NCBI RefSeq assembly: GCF_042432445.1
Contig: NZ_JBHLXE010000097.1
Location: 14,300 to 78,299 of the forward strand
DNA length: 64,000 nucleotides
Direction of reading: 5' to 3'
DNA from: Thorsellia kenyensis
Lineage (GTDB): Bacteria; Pseudomonadota; Gammaproteobacteria; Enterobacterales; Thorselliaceae
The notes below the pieces were generated by a model. The model worked only from the letters and a program-made list of their open reading frames with translations, made no database searches and was not told the origin of the DNA. This document shows positions 37,281 through 46,800 of the stretch, one piece after another. The translations under genes were made by a program, and so were the position numbers. Every line of letters begins with the position of its first letter. The first letter of the stretch is position 1.

Positions 37281-38039
37281 ATGACTAACAACAAAGAAAC
37301 AGTTTTTATTACCGGTGCAGGTAGAGGTCTAGGCTTTGCAACTGCAAGTCTTTTAGCTCACTATGGTTACAATTTAATTCTTAATTTCCGAAAAGACCAA
37401 GGTAAGAGCCGCGCTGGATTAAATACCTTTATTGCAAATCATCCTGATACGAAAGTGACTTTAGCTAAGGCAGATATTTCTGAGCCTAGAGACATCAGTA
37501 TGATGGTTAAAAAATTACAAGAAGAAGAGGGGATTGAAAAAATAGATCATATTATTTTAAATGCTGCTGCAGCGCCTTTTAAACCTTTACTAGAAATGAC
37601 CAAAAATGATTGGAAGCTTCTTTTAAACACAAACCTCGTAGGTAACATCTCGTGTTTGCAAAATCTGGTTCCTATGATGAACAAAGGAGGCACAATTACC
37701 CTCCTTTCAAGTCTTGGAAGTAAAACTGTGTTAAGAGATTATCCGCTTGGGATTGTGAAATCTGCGCTTGAAAATGTCGTTAAATATTTAGAAGTTGAAT
37801 TAACTGATGCTGATATTCGCGTCAATGGCGTCTGTGCTGGATATGTTAATACTGATATGGCGCCATACCTAAAAGAGTTATGGCCAGATATTTTTGCAAA
37901 AGTAGATAAAAGTAATCGCAGAATAATGATAGAACCTATTGAAATTGCAGAAATTATTGCATTTTTAATTTCAAGCAAATCAAGTGCAATTAGAGGCACT
38001 ACAATCTTGGCTGATCTGGGTGTGACACTAGAGCCTTAA
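37281..38039 (+). CDS. SDR-family reductase, FabL-like (probable enoyl-ACP reductase)
   Basis: Short-chain dehydrogenase of 252 residues with TGAGRGLG and NAAAAPF. The catalytic region reads SSLGSKTVLRDYPLGIVKSA. The Tyr-to-Lys spacing is Y-x5-K instead of the Y-x3-K of ketoreductases, close to the Y-x6-K of enoyl reductases FabI and FabL. Flanking text (SSLGS, then EVELTDADIRVNGV, and AFLISSKSSAIRGTTI) tracks Bacillus FabL. I therefore favour an enoyl reductase. A second ketoreductase is the alternative. It sits between the permease and carrier genes. Confidence 0.72.
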   Translation: MTNNKETVFITGAGRGLGFATASLLAHYGYNLILNFRKDQGKSRAGLNTFIANHPDTKVTLAKADISEPRDISMMVKKLQEEEGIEKIDHIILNAAAAPFKPLLEMTKNDWKLLLNTNLVGNISCLQNLVPMMNKGGTITLLSSLGSKTVLRDYPLGIVKSALENVVKYLEVELTDADIRVNGVCAGYVNTDMAPYLKELWPDIFAKVDKSNRRIMIEPIEIAEIIAFLISSKSSAIRGTTILADLGVTLEP

Positions 38040-38186
38040 TTTAGTAGATGACTTGTCAACACTAATGAAAACTTTAGCATGCTATTTGAAATAGTTGCGC
38101 TATTACTTAAAAAGCGATCTAATAAAAGTTTCAAACAAAAGTCACCTATTTTGTATTAATAAAAGGAGCCCTTAGCGGACTATCTT

Positions 38187-38978
38187 ATGAAAAAATTTTA
38201 TTTTAAGCAGGTTTTAATTTTTACATTCAGTGTATGTATATTCCAATGGGCAAATGCAAACCTAACTAAAAATGATGAATTAACTGCAAGCGATATAATT
38301 AAAGCAGCTGATAGAATTAGAGCACCAGATCAGCCTTTTCGCTATACACTTAATTTAACTGAGCACGCAGCAGGGAAAGTGGTCAATCAACAAAAACTGG
38401 ATGTCTCAATGCGCTTTATTAAGCCTGATGAAGTGCAAGATGGAGATGCAAGAGCACTTGTTAGGTTTGTTGAACCAGTAAGAGACAGAGGTAAAGCGCT
38501 ATTTTCTGATATCAATCAGATGTGGTATTTTGCCCCATCACTTAGAAGACCAATTCAAATATCAAAGCAACAACGTTTAATTGGGCAAGTGGCTAATGGT
38601 GATGTAGTTGCATCTGATATGGATTTTTCCTATAACTCTGAAATTATCTCTGAAGAGATGTGTGATCAAGTTCAATGTTATAAATTGTCTCTAACAAGAA
38701 AAAATCCAAGTGTTACTTACCCTAAGATTACCTATTTTGTAGAAAAAGATACTTTTAGGCCTTTTAAATCGGAATTTTATTCTGAATCTGGCGTTTTGCT
38801 TAAACGAGCTATTTACGAAAATTTTACGCCTGTTCTTGGTACGAATAGACCTACTAGGATAATAGTTGAAGACGGACTTAAAAAAGACAGTTACACCATA
38901 ATGGATTATAGCAATGTGGCCTATGAATCACTCCCAGAAAGTTATTTTCAAAAAGATTATCTTCTTCGCTTAAACTAG
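38187..38978 (+). CDS. LolA-like outer-membrane lipid/lipoprotein carrier (export module 1)
   Basis: Periplasmic carrier of 263 residues with a signal peptide ending QWANA. It belongs to the LolA-like group annotated as outer-membrane lipoprotein-sorting proteins. It shows RAPDQPFRYTLNLTE near the N-terminus, then MWYFAPSLRRPIQISKQQRL and GQVANGDVVASDMDFSY, the signature of this group. It should ferry a hydrophobic cargo from the FtsX-type permease to the outer membrane. The paralogue at 55067 shares the QQRLxGQxANGDVV block and the C-terminal FQ-x-x-YL ending. Confidence 0.83.
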   Translation: MKKFYFKQVLIFTFSVCIFQWANANLTKNDELTASDIIKAADRIRAPDQPFRYTLNLTEHAAGKVVNQQKLDVSMRFIKPDEVQDGDARALVRFVEPVRDRGKALFSDINQMWYFAPSLRRPIQISKQQRLIGQVANGDVVASDMDFSYNSEIISEEMCDQVQCYKLSLTRKNPSVTYPKITYFVEKDTFRPFKSEFYSESGVLLKRAIYENFTPVLGTNRPTRIIVEDGLKKDSYTIMDYSNVAYESLPESYFQKDYLLRLN

Positions 38979-39213
38979 GTAAGGGCAGGATGAAAACTCT
39001 AATCCATTTATATGTTGCATTTGTTTATACAGCTAAAGTAAAAGGATAATAGAAATGGGATTAAAGGTTAAGAACATCAATTTATTTGGTACTGATGATA
39101 TCTTTTTATAGAAACTAATCTCATATTTTGATGGGTGAATTAATGACTGTTTGGACATTTATTTTAAAATGGAAAAACATATCACTATGGTAGATGGGTT
39201 AAAGGAAATAAGC

Positions 39214-40632
39214 ATGTTATATAATAAGAAAAACATAAAATTTAATTCATTAAGCGTTTTTACTTTAGCAACTTTTTGTTACTCTTTTAATGCAATTGCT
39301 GATCCTACGCCAAGTCCCGACTGTTTATTTACTACAAAAAAAGTAGGGGTCGAGTTAAGTGGTAAAAAAATGTTCTCTGATTTATGGGCATTTGATGACT
39401 CATTTAACAATAATGCTTCTGTAGTAACTTATGCTGATTTAGCAACAAAATGCTCTTTGGATGAATATATTACACTCAGTGCGCAAGGAAAAGTGCTCTT
39501 TAACCGACTTTTTTCAAATCCAGGGGCATTAGAAGGGAGTAAAGAAAATACCTACGCATTTTTTAATAGTGCTAAAGCGACTTTTTTGGTTGATGATAAT
39601 AATTTTGTAGATGTGGGAAAATTATTGATTGTTGGTGGAGGATTATTTTCCTACTCTCCGCTGGATTTGATTAAAAATATTATAGGTCAACCACAAGGTA
39701 TGTCGCTTTTTTATGGTACAGAGTTTAATGAAAGTCCATTTAGAGAAGGATCTTATGGTGTTAGTATTTCAAATTATAATAAAACAGGTACCTATAGTTT
39801 GACTTACCTTCCTGAATTTTCCCGTGTAAGGGGGGAAGTAGAAGCTCCTGATGATTTAAGTGAGTTTGAAAGAACAAATAACAAGACACGCGTATTATTA
39901 AGCTACAGCACTGCAAATACAGAGCTTTTATCAGCAACAATATCTTTTCTTGTTGGTGACATGAAATCGATTGCAGCAGGAATCTCCCATAGCTTCAGTG
40001 ATGATTCTATTTTGACTGTTGAAAGTGCAGTTCATTACGGCCCTAATTGGGATAAGGTCGATCAAAATTTTATCTCTGATGTTGAGAGTTTTGAATTTCC
40101 AGGCAAAATACTCTCTGAATATGACGATAAACTCGTTGCTGAATTTGCAATAGGGCATAGACAGACATTAAAAGATAAGTCTGAAGTGGGTATTGAATAT
40201 TACCACCAAACAGCAGGTTATAGTCAAAGTGAATGGCGTGGTCTCGTAAATACGATTAAATATCTTAATGGTGACTATAGAATCTATCCTGGTCATCATT
40301 TAATTCCACAAAGTGTATTTGATAAATATGCAAAGGGCCTTGCTGCAGAACTTGATACAATCAATAGACAAAAATACTTGCTACAAAGACACTATGCAAC
40401 AGTTTACTACCAAACAAATAATAACAATATAGGTGATATAAATTACTCAGCATCAGCAATGATGAACTTGGTTGATTTTGGCACGTTAGTTAATGTTCAG
40501 ATTGAAAAAATATTACGAGACAATATGTTGATTTACGCTGGAATGAATTCAGCTATTGGTGAAACAGATTCAGAGTTTGCCATATTCGGTCAACGATTGA
40601 ATGTATATAGTGGCTTAAACTATCAATGGTAA
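39214..40632 (+). CDS. Outer-membrane beta-barrel protein (export module 1)
   Basis: A 472-residue protein from the ATG at 39214, chosen because AAGGA lies seven bases upstream and a signal peptide (MLYNKKNIKF to FNAIADP) follows. The long frame from 39151 adds 21 residues that would mask it. The mature part alternates polar and aromatic residues in strand pairs and ends in YSGLNYQW, an outer-membrane-type C-terminal aromatic. No plug or channel family is recognised. It follows the LolA-like carrier, as in module 2, and is probably the outer-membrane receiver. Confidence 0.75.
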   Translation: MLYNKKNIKFNSLSVFTLATFCYSFNAIADPTPSPDCLFTTKKVGVELSGKKMFSDLWAFDDSFNNNASVVTYADLATKCSLDEYITLSAQGKVLFNRLFSNPGALEGSKENTYAFFNSAKATFLVDDNNFVDVGKLLIVGGGLFSYSPLDLIKNIIGQPQGMSLFYGTEFNESPFREGSYGVSISNYNKTGTYSLTYLPEFSRVRGEVEAPDDLSEFERTNNKTRVLLSYSTANTELLSATISFLVGDMKSIAAGISHSFSDDSILTVESAVHYGPNWDKVDQNFISDVESFEFPGKILSEYDDKLVAEFAIGHRQTLKDKSEVGIEYYHQTAGYSQSEWRGLVNTIKYLNGDYRIYPGHHLIPQSVFDKYAKGLAAELDTINRQKYLLQRHYATVYYQTNNNNIGDINYSASAMMNLVDFGTLVNVQIEKILRDNMLIYAGMNSAIGETDSEFAIFGQRLNVYSGLNYQW

Positions 40633-40650
40633 TAATTTAAAGGAGACGTA

Positions 40651-41559
40651 ATGTCAAAAGTAATCATGTTTTCTGGTCAAGGTAGGCCAGTTATCGGTAT
40701 GGGCAAAACAATCGCTGACACAACTCAAAAGACCAAGGATATTTGGGATTGTGCGACTGATTTATCTGGTATTGATATAAGAAAGATTGCTTTTAAAGGG
40801 CCAATGCCAAAATTAATTGAGACGACAAATCAACAAGTTATCGTCACTGCAATTAATTTATCTATGTTTTCAATGCTTGAAGAGCTAAAAGATGACACGA
40901 TCTATTTAGGACATAGTGTCGGTGAATTTTCTGCATTATATGCCTCGGGTGCTTTATCGCTTGAGGATACTATTAAGGCAGTTGTTTATCGTTCTCAAAT
41001 AATGCATAAAATCAGCTGTGAATGTAAAGCAGGAATGTATGTAGTTAAAGATTTAAGCAAGAACGAGCTTGCAAATATTCTATCTTGTAGTGAATTTAGT
41101 GAAAAACTTGATATTTGCTGTGATAATGTAAACCATCAAGTAATTGGCGGTGAAATCAAAGATTTAAAACCCTTTTGCAATGAATTACGATGCCAAGGAT
41201 ATGAGGTGGCAAAACTTGATGTTAGTGGTGCATGGCATACTAAAATAATGAGTAGAGGATGCGATGAGCTTTACGATGCGCTTAAAGAAGTCACCATCAA
41301 TAAGCCAAAGTATTCACTTGTCATGAATGTTTCTGGTAAGGAAGAAAACAACCCTGAGCAAATAAAAACACTCATATCTAAACACCTTATAAGTACGGTT
41401 GAATGGAAGTCTTCTTTAGAAACTTGCAGAGAAAAAGGGGGAAGAGAGTTTTTAGAACTTGGCAATAAAAAAACATTCAATAGTACTTGCGAGAGTTGTT
41501 TTTCTCCATTTAGTGATTGGAATTATAAACATTTTAATGATTTAAAGTGGGAAGTTTAG
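40651..41559 (+). CDS. Malonyl-CoA:ACP transacylase, FabD-like
   Basis: Loads malonyl (or another extender) onto the ACP. The 302-residue protein has the oxyanion glutamine in MFSGQGRP, nucleophile Ser89 in GHSVGE, Arg114 in VVYRSQIMH and catalytic His196 in GAWHT. The Arg indicates a carboxylated extender such as malonyl. AAAGGAG precedes the ATG. It closes the locus 18 bases after the barrel gene, so chain-building and export genes are mixed in one transcript. Confidence 0.9.
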   Translation: MSKVIMFSGQGRPVIGMGKTIADTTQKTKDIWDCATDLSGIDIRKIAFKGPMPKLIETTNQQVIVTAINLSMFSMLEELKDDTIYLGHSVGEFSALYASGALSLEDTIKAVVYRSQIMHKISCECKAGMYVVKDLSKNELANILSCSEFSEKLDICCDNVNHQVIGGEIKDLKPFCNELRCQGYEVAKLDVSGAWHTKIMSRGCDELYDALKEVTINKPKYSLVMNVSGKEENNPEQIKTLISKHLISTVEWKSSLETCREKGGREFLELGNKKTFNSTCESCFSPFSDWNYKHFNDLKWEV

Positions 41560-41564
41560 AGGTT

Positions 41565-41756
41565 ATGGATAAATATGACTCTTTGTTGAAAGGTTGTTTT
41601 TTTAGACTAAAACCGGTCATGTTCTTCCCAAAATATAAGAATATAAAGGCTAGGGACAAGCTGATTAATTCAATTAATGCGACATTCATGCTTTATGATA
41701 GCATCTTTATATTTAAAAGTAAGACAGTCAATTTCAACGATATGCCAATAGATTGA
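41565..41756 (+). CDS. Small open frame of doubtful status
   Basis: A 63-codon frame (MDKYDSLLKGCFFRLK onwards) starting six bases after the FabD-like stop. GAGG sits only two bases before the ATG, which is too close for good initiation. Basic and aromatic residues are common, and there is no recognisable domain. It could be a real short gene, the remnant of a longer one, or chance. Confidence 0.3.
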   Translation: MDKYDSLLKGCFFRLKPVMFFPKYKNIKARDKLINSINATFMLYDSIFIFKSKTVNFNDMPID

Positions 41757-42034
41757 ACATTAAAGCGTTCAATTTTGAATTTTGACAGAAGTTTTTAAAA
41801 ATTAATCGACTATAAGTTTAGTAATCTTCTACACTTTAATGAATAGCAGATAATTGCTTAACAATCAGATTTCGCAATAAATTTAATGGTTCAAGGAAGT
41901 TGGTTTAAACGTAAAACTGTGGTTGCGGAATGTCTATCTATTGCAAAGCATCAAAGTACAGTATCATGAAAGAAAAAAATACAAAACGAAGGTTGAAAAG
42001 TAAAGTTGAACTATTCGTTACAATTTTGACGTGA

Positions 42035-42077
42035 TCACCTCGCTTTGTTTTGTATATGACAAAGTAAGGTGAATTTT
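42035..42077. terminator. Bidirectional terminator between FabD-like and dehydrogenase genes
   Basis: TCACCT-CG-CTTTGT and ACAAAG-TA-AGGTGA form a 14-bp stem with one internal mismatch pair region, followed by ATTTTTAT on the plus strand. It lies between convergent genes, so it probably serves both. The rest of 41757-42092 shows nothing recognisable. Confidence 0.65.
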
Positions 42078-42092
42078 TATATCATATAATTA

Positions 42093-43427
42093 TTAATAAA
42101 TAATTTTTTCACTGAGTAAATAGGCTGATTGTGTGGGGGTAATATTGTTTTCTCTTGCATGAGCTAGATTTTCTTTTGTTTTCATTGGCACAATTTGATC
42201 TATTTTGGCAATTAAATCAGTGTATGTTGCTTTTTTACCTAAAAAATATTCTTCAGCTCCGCACATCACACCTGCAGTATTATGCCACCATTCAATTTGA
42301 TATAAGATCCCTCGTAGAGCAAGCTGATTAGCCAAATGTATTTCTTCACTTTGGCTGGTCGCTCTTAGTTGATTATTGGCTGGGCCAAAAATGATTTTAA
42401 AGGGTAACTTGTCAATATTATCTTCATGAATTATTCCACCCATAGCACATGGACATAAAATATCAGCAGTAGTTGATAAAATCATATCTGGAGCAATCGC
42501 AGTAATATTAGCATTTGGATATTTTGCTTTAAATTGGATCATTCTTTGATCATTTATGTCACTAATGATAAGTTTTGCTCCTGCCTCAATAAGATGTTCT
42601 GCCATATACCAACCTACAGCACCTAATCCTTGGACAGCACAAGTCAAATTTTTTAGTGTTTTCTGCTCATCGCAAAAGTAGTGCTTAACCGCTTCTTTGA
42701 GGGCAATAAAAGTACCATAAGCAGTTGGCTTACCAGTTTCACCAAGAGGGGCATTTGGCCCCCCAGTGAATTGCACTGAAAAATATTGACTCATTACATC
42801 CGCCATTTCGGTGGGGAAATTCATATCAGGACCTGTCATGCAACGGCTTCTATCGAGTGCAAATGCTAAAAAACCCATAGCATGAAGATCACTCATATCT
42901 AGGGGATCCATATGAACAGTGGTTTTACATCCACCGAAATTGAGTCCTGCAGCTACATTTTTAAAGCTCATTGCTCGGCCTAAATTTAACCCATCAATAA
43001 TGACATCAATTTCTGGTTCATCCAATCCATGTCGCCTTATACCACCTGCCATAATTGCATGTGATTTATTATTAATACCAAGTCTTAGGCTGTGTTGATT
43101 GCATATAAAACGAATATTTCTATTCTCTAGAAAATAGCATTCGATACCATGATGTTTACCTGCGCGAATTAGTTGCTTTATTTCTTCAAGATATGCATAT
43201 GAGCCATATTTTTTAAATAAATCCTCGACTTCTAAAGTATTGAGATATGTTGCCCCGCTATAATAGAGGGTATCAGCATAAAAGTTTTTATTATATAGAC
43301 TAAAATCTAATAGGCTATCCCACTCTTTGGCGGCAAAAAGGGAAAAATGGTTAGTTTGGTGGTCATATCTTATTTTTAAAGAAGTTAGACCTGCTTGGGC
43401 TAATGGATAGAAAAGACTTTGCTGCAT
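42093..43427 (-). CDS. Leucine-dehydrogenase-like Glu/Leu/Phe/Val dehydrogenase with N-terminal extension
   Basis: NAD-dependent oxidative deamination of a branched-chain or similar amino acid. The 444-residue protein has the substrate and catalytic lysines in MSFKNVAAG (Lys156) and NFGGCKTT (Lys168), then the Rossmann motif GLGAVGWYMAEHL and the coenzyme-domain text ILCPCAMGG. Leucine dehydrogenases are about 360 residues. Here roughly 85-100 extra residues (about 1-100) with many aromatics precede the conserved core. GGAG lies five bases before the ATG. It is transcribed toward the acyl locus and shares a terminator with it. Substrate unknown. Confidence 0.82.
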   Translation of the reverse strand: MQQSLFYPLAQAGLTSLKIRYDHQTNHFSLFAAKEWDSLLDFSLYNKNFYADTLYYSGATYLNTLEVEDLFKKYGSYAYLEEIKQLIRAGKHHGIECYFLENRNIRFICNQHSLRLGINNKSHAIMAGGIRRHGLDEPEIDVIIDGLNLGRAMSFKNVAAGLNFGGCKTTVHMDPLDMSDLHAMGFLAFALDRSRCMTGPDMNFPTEMADVMSQYFSVQFTGGPNAPLGETGKPTAYGTFIALKEAVKHYFCDEQKTLKNLTCAVQGLGAVGWYMAEHLIEAGAKLIISDINDQRMIQFKAKYPNANITAIAPDMILSTTADILCPCAMGGIIHEDNIDKLPFKIIFGPANNQLRATSQSEEIHLANQLALRGILYQIEWWHNTAGVMCGAEEYFLGKKATYTDLIAKIDQIVPMKTKENLAHARENNITPTQSAYLLSEKIIY

Positions 43428-43754
43428 AAAAACTCCAAATAATTTAAAAGGCGTAAATGTTTTATATATTTTAGCTTATCGCTTTTATCTGATTGTTATT
43501 CTTAATAAACAATATATTAGTTTATAGTAGTAAATTTTACATTTAAAAAGTATATATGTGAAAAAACTAATCCTATTATACAATAAGTAATTAAGTGAAT
43601 GTTAAGATTAAATAATTGACACAAAATAGCACATCAATCCCAAACTTAACTAATTCCAATAAAATATATTAGAAATATTGATTGTGATAATCACGATTAG
43701 TGAGCAGTTCAAAGTCCCGAAGTTAAAAAATTATTTATAAAATCTTTTAATATT
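43428..43754. other. AT-rich spacer upstream of the dehydrogenase
   Basis: About 330 bases without an open frame. It should hold the minus-strand dehydrogenase promoter. Nothing else is recognised. Confidence 0.5.
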
Positions 43755-43795
43755 AAATAAAAAAAACGCCTTATTGTAAGATAAGGCGTTTAAAC
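43755..43795 (-). terminator. Terminator of the autotransporter gene
   Basis: On the minus strand AAACGCCTTAT and ATAAGGCGTTT form an 11-bp stem with a six-base loop, followed by a run of T. It lies 40 bases past the autotransporter stop. Confidence 0.85.
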
Positions 43796-43831
43796 ACAAT
43801 ACTAAAAAATATGCTATTTTATAGAGAGGTA

Positions 43832-46800
43832 TTAGAATTCATAGCGAAGTCCTATCGTACCTTTTACGTTGCTATAGTCATTTTTACCTTGCTGCGTATT
43901 AACTTCTGCAAAGGTTGACAAATTAGAGGGCATGTTTATATTTATCCCTAATTTAAGGTCAAAAATATCAGATGGTTTATCAGAAAAATAACGCTTATCA
44001 TCGAAATTAATAGCAGCTTTTACGTCATCATGAATCCAATTAATCCCGGTATAACCAGTCAATTGCAACTGACTTTCTGTCAAAGTATTGTAGCGAATTT
44101 CTGTCCCTAAACGTGTCACTAAACCATCAACAGTAGGGTGGGTTATTAGGGTGCCATTACTTTCTAATATATCATCAGCGCGATGTCTTTTGTAGGTTAT
44201 TTGTGTTTGTGGGATCACATCTACATATTGATTATCCTCGGAATAAACAGTTAAAGGAAGCCCACCTTCTAAAGAGACTGCAAACGCGTTGGCATCATAT
44301 GTTTGTGCATCACTTACATCTTGTCCAGCTACTTTATTACTTGCCCAGCTATATTGTAATGAACTATCAATATAAGCTGGATTATGTAAAGAAAATGCGT
44401 TGGTTAAATAAGTACCATATGTACCAATACGATAGTTGTCTTGGCTTGTATTTGCCACAAAATCAGTCACATCACTCGTATTACTTGAATGGCCAGAACC
44501 AATTGCACCAAATAAGCCTGAAGTAAATCTGCTATTAGAATTATCTATTTCAAAAAGATCACTACCAATTTCCACATATGAACTGTAAAGTCTTTGACTG
44601 ATAGTATTAGCTGCACGACTATCTGTAACACTCCCAACAATTTTACCCCATACCGGACTGTTTGGATCTTGTTTAATTTGATTGATTCTATCACTGTAGC
44701 TATTATTTATCGTAGCAATTGCCATGTCCACATTGGCCAAATAAGCACCAATCTCAGGACGTATCGCCATCAAATTAGATTGAAGAACCCAATTTGTGTC
44801 TTGTTGAACTAACTGATAATCGTAACTGCCTGCAACCACTCTATTACCCAAAGCAAAAGTGCCTGCTGAATTGCCATTAATCGTGATTAATTCTATTCCT
44901 TTTTGAGTTTGAGCACCTTTTCCACCTGCATTTTGTACATAGACTGTAGTATGACCACTTGTATTACCATTTATAGAGAGTTTATCGGTGATAGAGTCAT
45001 CACCTGCTAATACTGTGTTAAAAATTAAATCACTTCTTGCATCATAGTTACCTTTGACGATCAAATTATTACCGACCTTTGAACCAGCTAAGGAAACAAT
45101 ATTAAAGTTATTTAGGTTACCATTAATTTCTAACACTTGCATGTCATCACTGATATCTGCAGCGTTACCTACCAATAATATACCCTCATTAGTTACATCA
45201 CCTAAAATAGAACCTGCACCACCAGCGAAAGCATTGTCTCTGATATCAAGTGCTTTGATCATTGCATCGTTACCAGATAATATTAAAGTACCAGCATTTA
45301 CTGAAAAAGTCTCAAGTTTTGAAAAATCTTTCGCTATTCTCAAGATCCCATCACCTAGTTTATTGATTAGCCCTGTACCGGAAATGTTTTGAGAAAGTTC
45401 TTGATCAAGGCCGGTTAAATTAATGCTTAAACTGCCATTGTTATTTATTGATGCTTGACCTATATTTTTTAGGTTATTTAGGGTGAGTTCACTATTGGAA
45501 TCAATATTAAATATACCTGCAAATTTTTCACTAATACCATCAAGTGTTGCTTTACTGCTAACTAAATTGACATTTCCTTCACCAGACAATGCATTTTTAA
45601 CTAATGAAGTCGCTGAATTTAACTCAAGCGTAGCCCCGTTACTGAGATTTAATTGGCCAGAACCAAGATTAGCTTTTTCATTTAAAACCACCATTGCATC
45701 TTTCGCAAGATTAACTGCTGCCGTTAAGGTGTTATTTTCTCTATTGAATGTAAATTCTCCAGAGTTAATATTAAATGTCCCAGCACCTGCCAAAGTGCCA
45801 TTTATTGCAGATACTTTATCATTTGAACCATTGAAATTAAGTACACCATTATTTATATCTAAACGACTAGTATCATTTAAGTCGATAGAAGTGATATTTT
45901 GTGTTTTACCATTTAGGTCAAAAACTGCATCTATCACAGTAATACTTCCAAATTGACTAATTGAGTTATCTGCACCTAGCTGAATTGAACCATTTCTTAA
46001 AATAGATCCACCAGTGTTATCATTTTGGCTGTTAGAGATAATAAGAGGTTTATCACTTGCACGTAATTCCACAGACCCTTCACCCGTGATTCGAGCCAAA
46101 AACTGGTTATAACTTGATCCAACTGCATCAATAATAAGTTTATCTATTGATTCAACTTGAGTTAACAAGTAAGTGACATAAAGACCATTTTGTTTTAATG
46201 ACTCATTAATAGTTTTGTCAGCAGCAATACCGATATAATCATAAGTGGCGTTTATTTTATTTTTGTGACTGTCATAAATTGGTTTCTTGATATTTTCACG
46301 ACTTTCACCATCAACGGTCAATTTTAATATTTGACCTGGAGTCGAAACAGTTTCAGATTTTACAACAAGAAAACCTGTTGAGGGATCTAACCTATTTTGT
46401 TCTAGTAGATTTTTTTGTACATCGGTTGCATTAGGTTCTGCTAACTTTGCACCAATTAAATTCACTTTCCCACTATTCATAGAGTTATCAACACTCAAGT
46501 TAGTAACACTAAGCACATGTGGTGTCGTTGGGTTTTGCATAGAAATACTTAATTCACCACCAAAGATATCTAAATTATTTATTTCGTGATCAGATCCAAT
46601 ATTTGCAACACTTCCTGTTCCTAATGAGAGGGTCCCCTTAGCGATACCCTTGCGGTTATTCTCATCATCAAGATCGAATATAGCGTTCGTTAATGCCAAT
46701 GTTCCTTCGAATCCATCACTATCTTGATTTTGACTGAAACTGAATTTATTGCCTTCAGTATCGATATTGATTAGTCCGTTACCTTTAAGTGTGTTATTGA

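Noticed and set aside
26164..41559. Aryl polyene (APE) cluster
   Set aside because: It shares KS, ACP, dehydratase, ketoreductase and LolA-like genes with APE loci. It lacks the ammonia lyase, acyl-AMP ligase, acyltransferase/glycosyltransferase and MMPL exporter, and it contains a likely enoyl reductase and a GcvT-like gene.
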